The position numbers and the translations under genes are program-made. DNA of 64,000 nt from Pseudomonas sp. BN102 (lineage in GTDB: Bacteria; Pseudomonadota; Gammaproteobacteria; Pseudomonadales; Pseudomonadaceae). The stretch spans positions 38,649-102,648 of the forward strand of contig NZ_SSON01000036.1 in the NCBI RefSeq assembly GCF_029871245.1. The letters run 5' to 3'. Below the pieces are notes generated by a model. It had not been told where the DNA came from. It saw only the letters and a list, made by a program, of their open reading frames with translations, and ran no database searches. Shown one piece after another: positions 62,827 to 64,000 of this stretch; position 1 is the stretch's first letter, and the number at the start of each line of letters is the position of its first letter.

Positions 62827-64000
<1,174 letters not shown>

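Overview
The window is high-GC (about 65%) Proteobacterial chromosome and almost certainly Pseudomonas. The strongest pointer is a complete nfxB / mexC-mexD-oprJ locus whose protein sequences read like those of P. aeruginosa. It is supported by an aguB-aguA polyamine operon, a gcdH gene at the right edge and many LysR, TetR and AraC regulators. The species cannot be fixed from sequence reading alone; an environmental member of the P. aeruginosa group is the best guess. Most of the window is accessory catabolism, and the right end holds a decayed mobile element.

Layout. (1) 1-6.2 kb: a leftward run of MHS-type MFS permease, two-subunit thiamine-diphosphate (ThDP) 2-oxo-acid decarboxylase and aldehyde dehydrogenase (cut by the window edge), with a divergent LysR and an alpha/beta hydrolase. 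(2) 6.2-11.9 kb: three different RraA-fold aldolase-like proteins and an aminotransferase, all joined by 4-nt overlaps, with a divergent LysR, a second hydrolase and a deleted alanine/Na+ symporter gene. (3) 12.1-17.4 kb: agmatine use (aguA, aguB, a PotF-like binding protein, a Tat-exported agmatine-deiminase paralogue, LysR). (4) 17.4-18 kb: a scar made of an NmrA-like gene remnant, a 137-bp gcdH fragment and a 24-bp-arm perfect palindrome.

(5) 18-35.5 kb is the most unusual part: a probable amine-catabolic island. Rightward lie a PhyH-type dioxygenase, a Rid protein lacking the usual arginine, an EthD protein, a TetR regulator, a polyamine-type binding protein and a Tat-exported flavin amine oxidase followed by a dihaem cytochrome c. 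Leftward, one unbroken run from 35.4 to 24.7 kb encodes a 52-residue peptide, acyl-CoA dehydrogenase, saccharopine-dehydrogenase-like protein, acyl-CoA synthetase, thiolase, DadA-like oxidase, a membrane protein, a second amine oxidase, a second dihaem cytochrome c and another membrane protein, ending at a strong terminator. Related imperfect palindromes built on AAC-N4-GTT lie at up to four promoters and may be operators of the TetR protein. My working model is amine capture, periplasmic oxidation with electrons passed to cytochrome c, then CoA activation and a beta-oxidation-like finish; the substrate is unknown.

(6) 35.8-39.1 kb: a GAF-PAS-GGDEF-EAL protein with a degenerate GGDEF and a convergent short PAS chemoreceptor-like protein. 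(7) 39.2-46.8 kb: YCF48 protein, RND/MMPL exporter, DUF1302 and DUF1329 proteins with a divergent TetR, an envelope module for hydrophobic compounds. (8) 46.8-53.3 kb: oprJ, mexD, mexC and divergent nfxB. (9) 53.4-59.2 kb: SDR, FadB-like bifunctional enzyme, small lipoprotein and two tandem AraC regulators. (10) 59.4-62.6 kb: small phage-type genes and a mosaic of methyltransferase, integrase and plasmid-protein fragments ending at a 27-nt tRNA-Ser 3' end (att remnant). (11) gcdH runs off the right edge.
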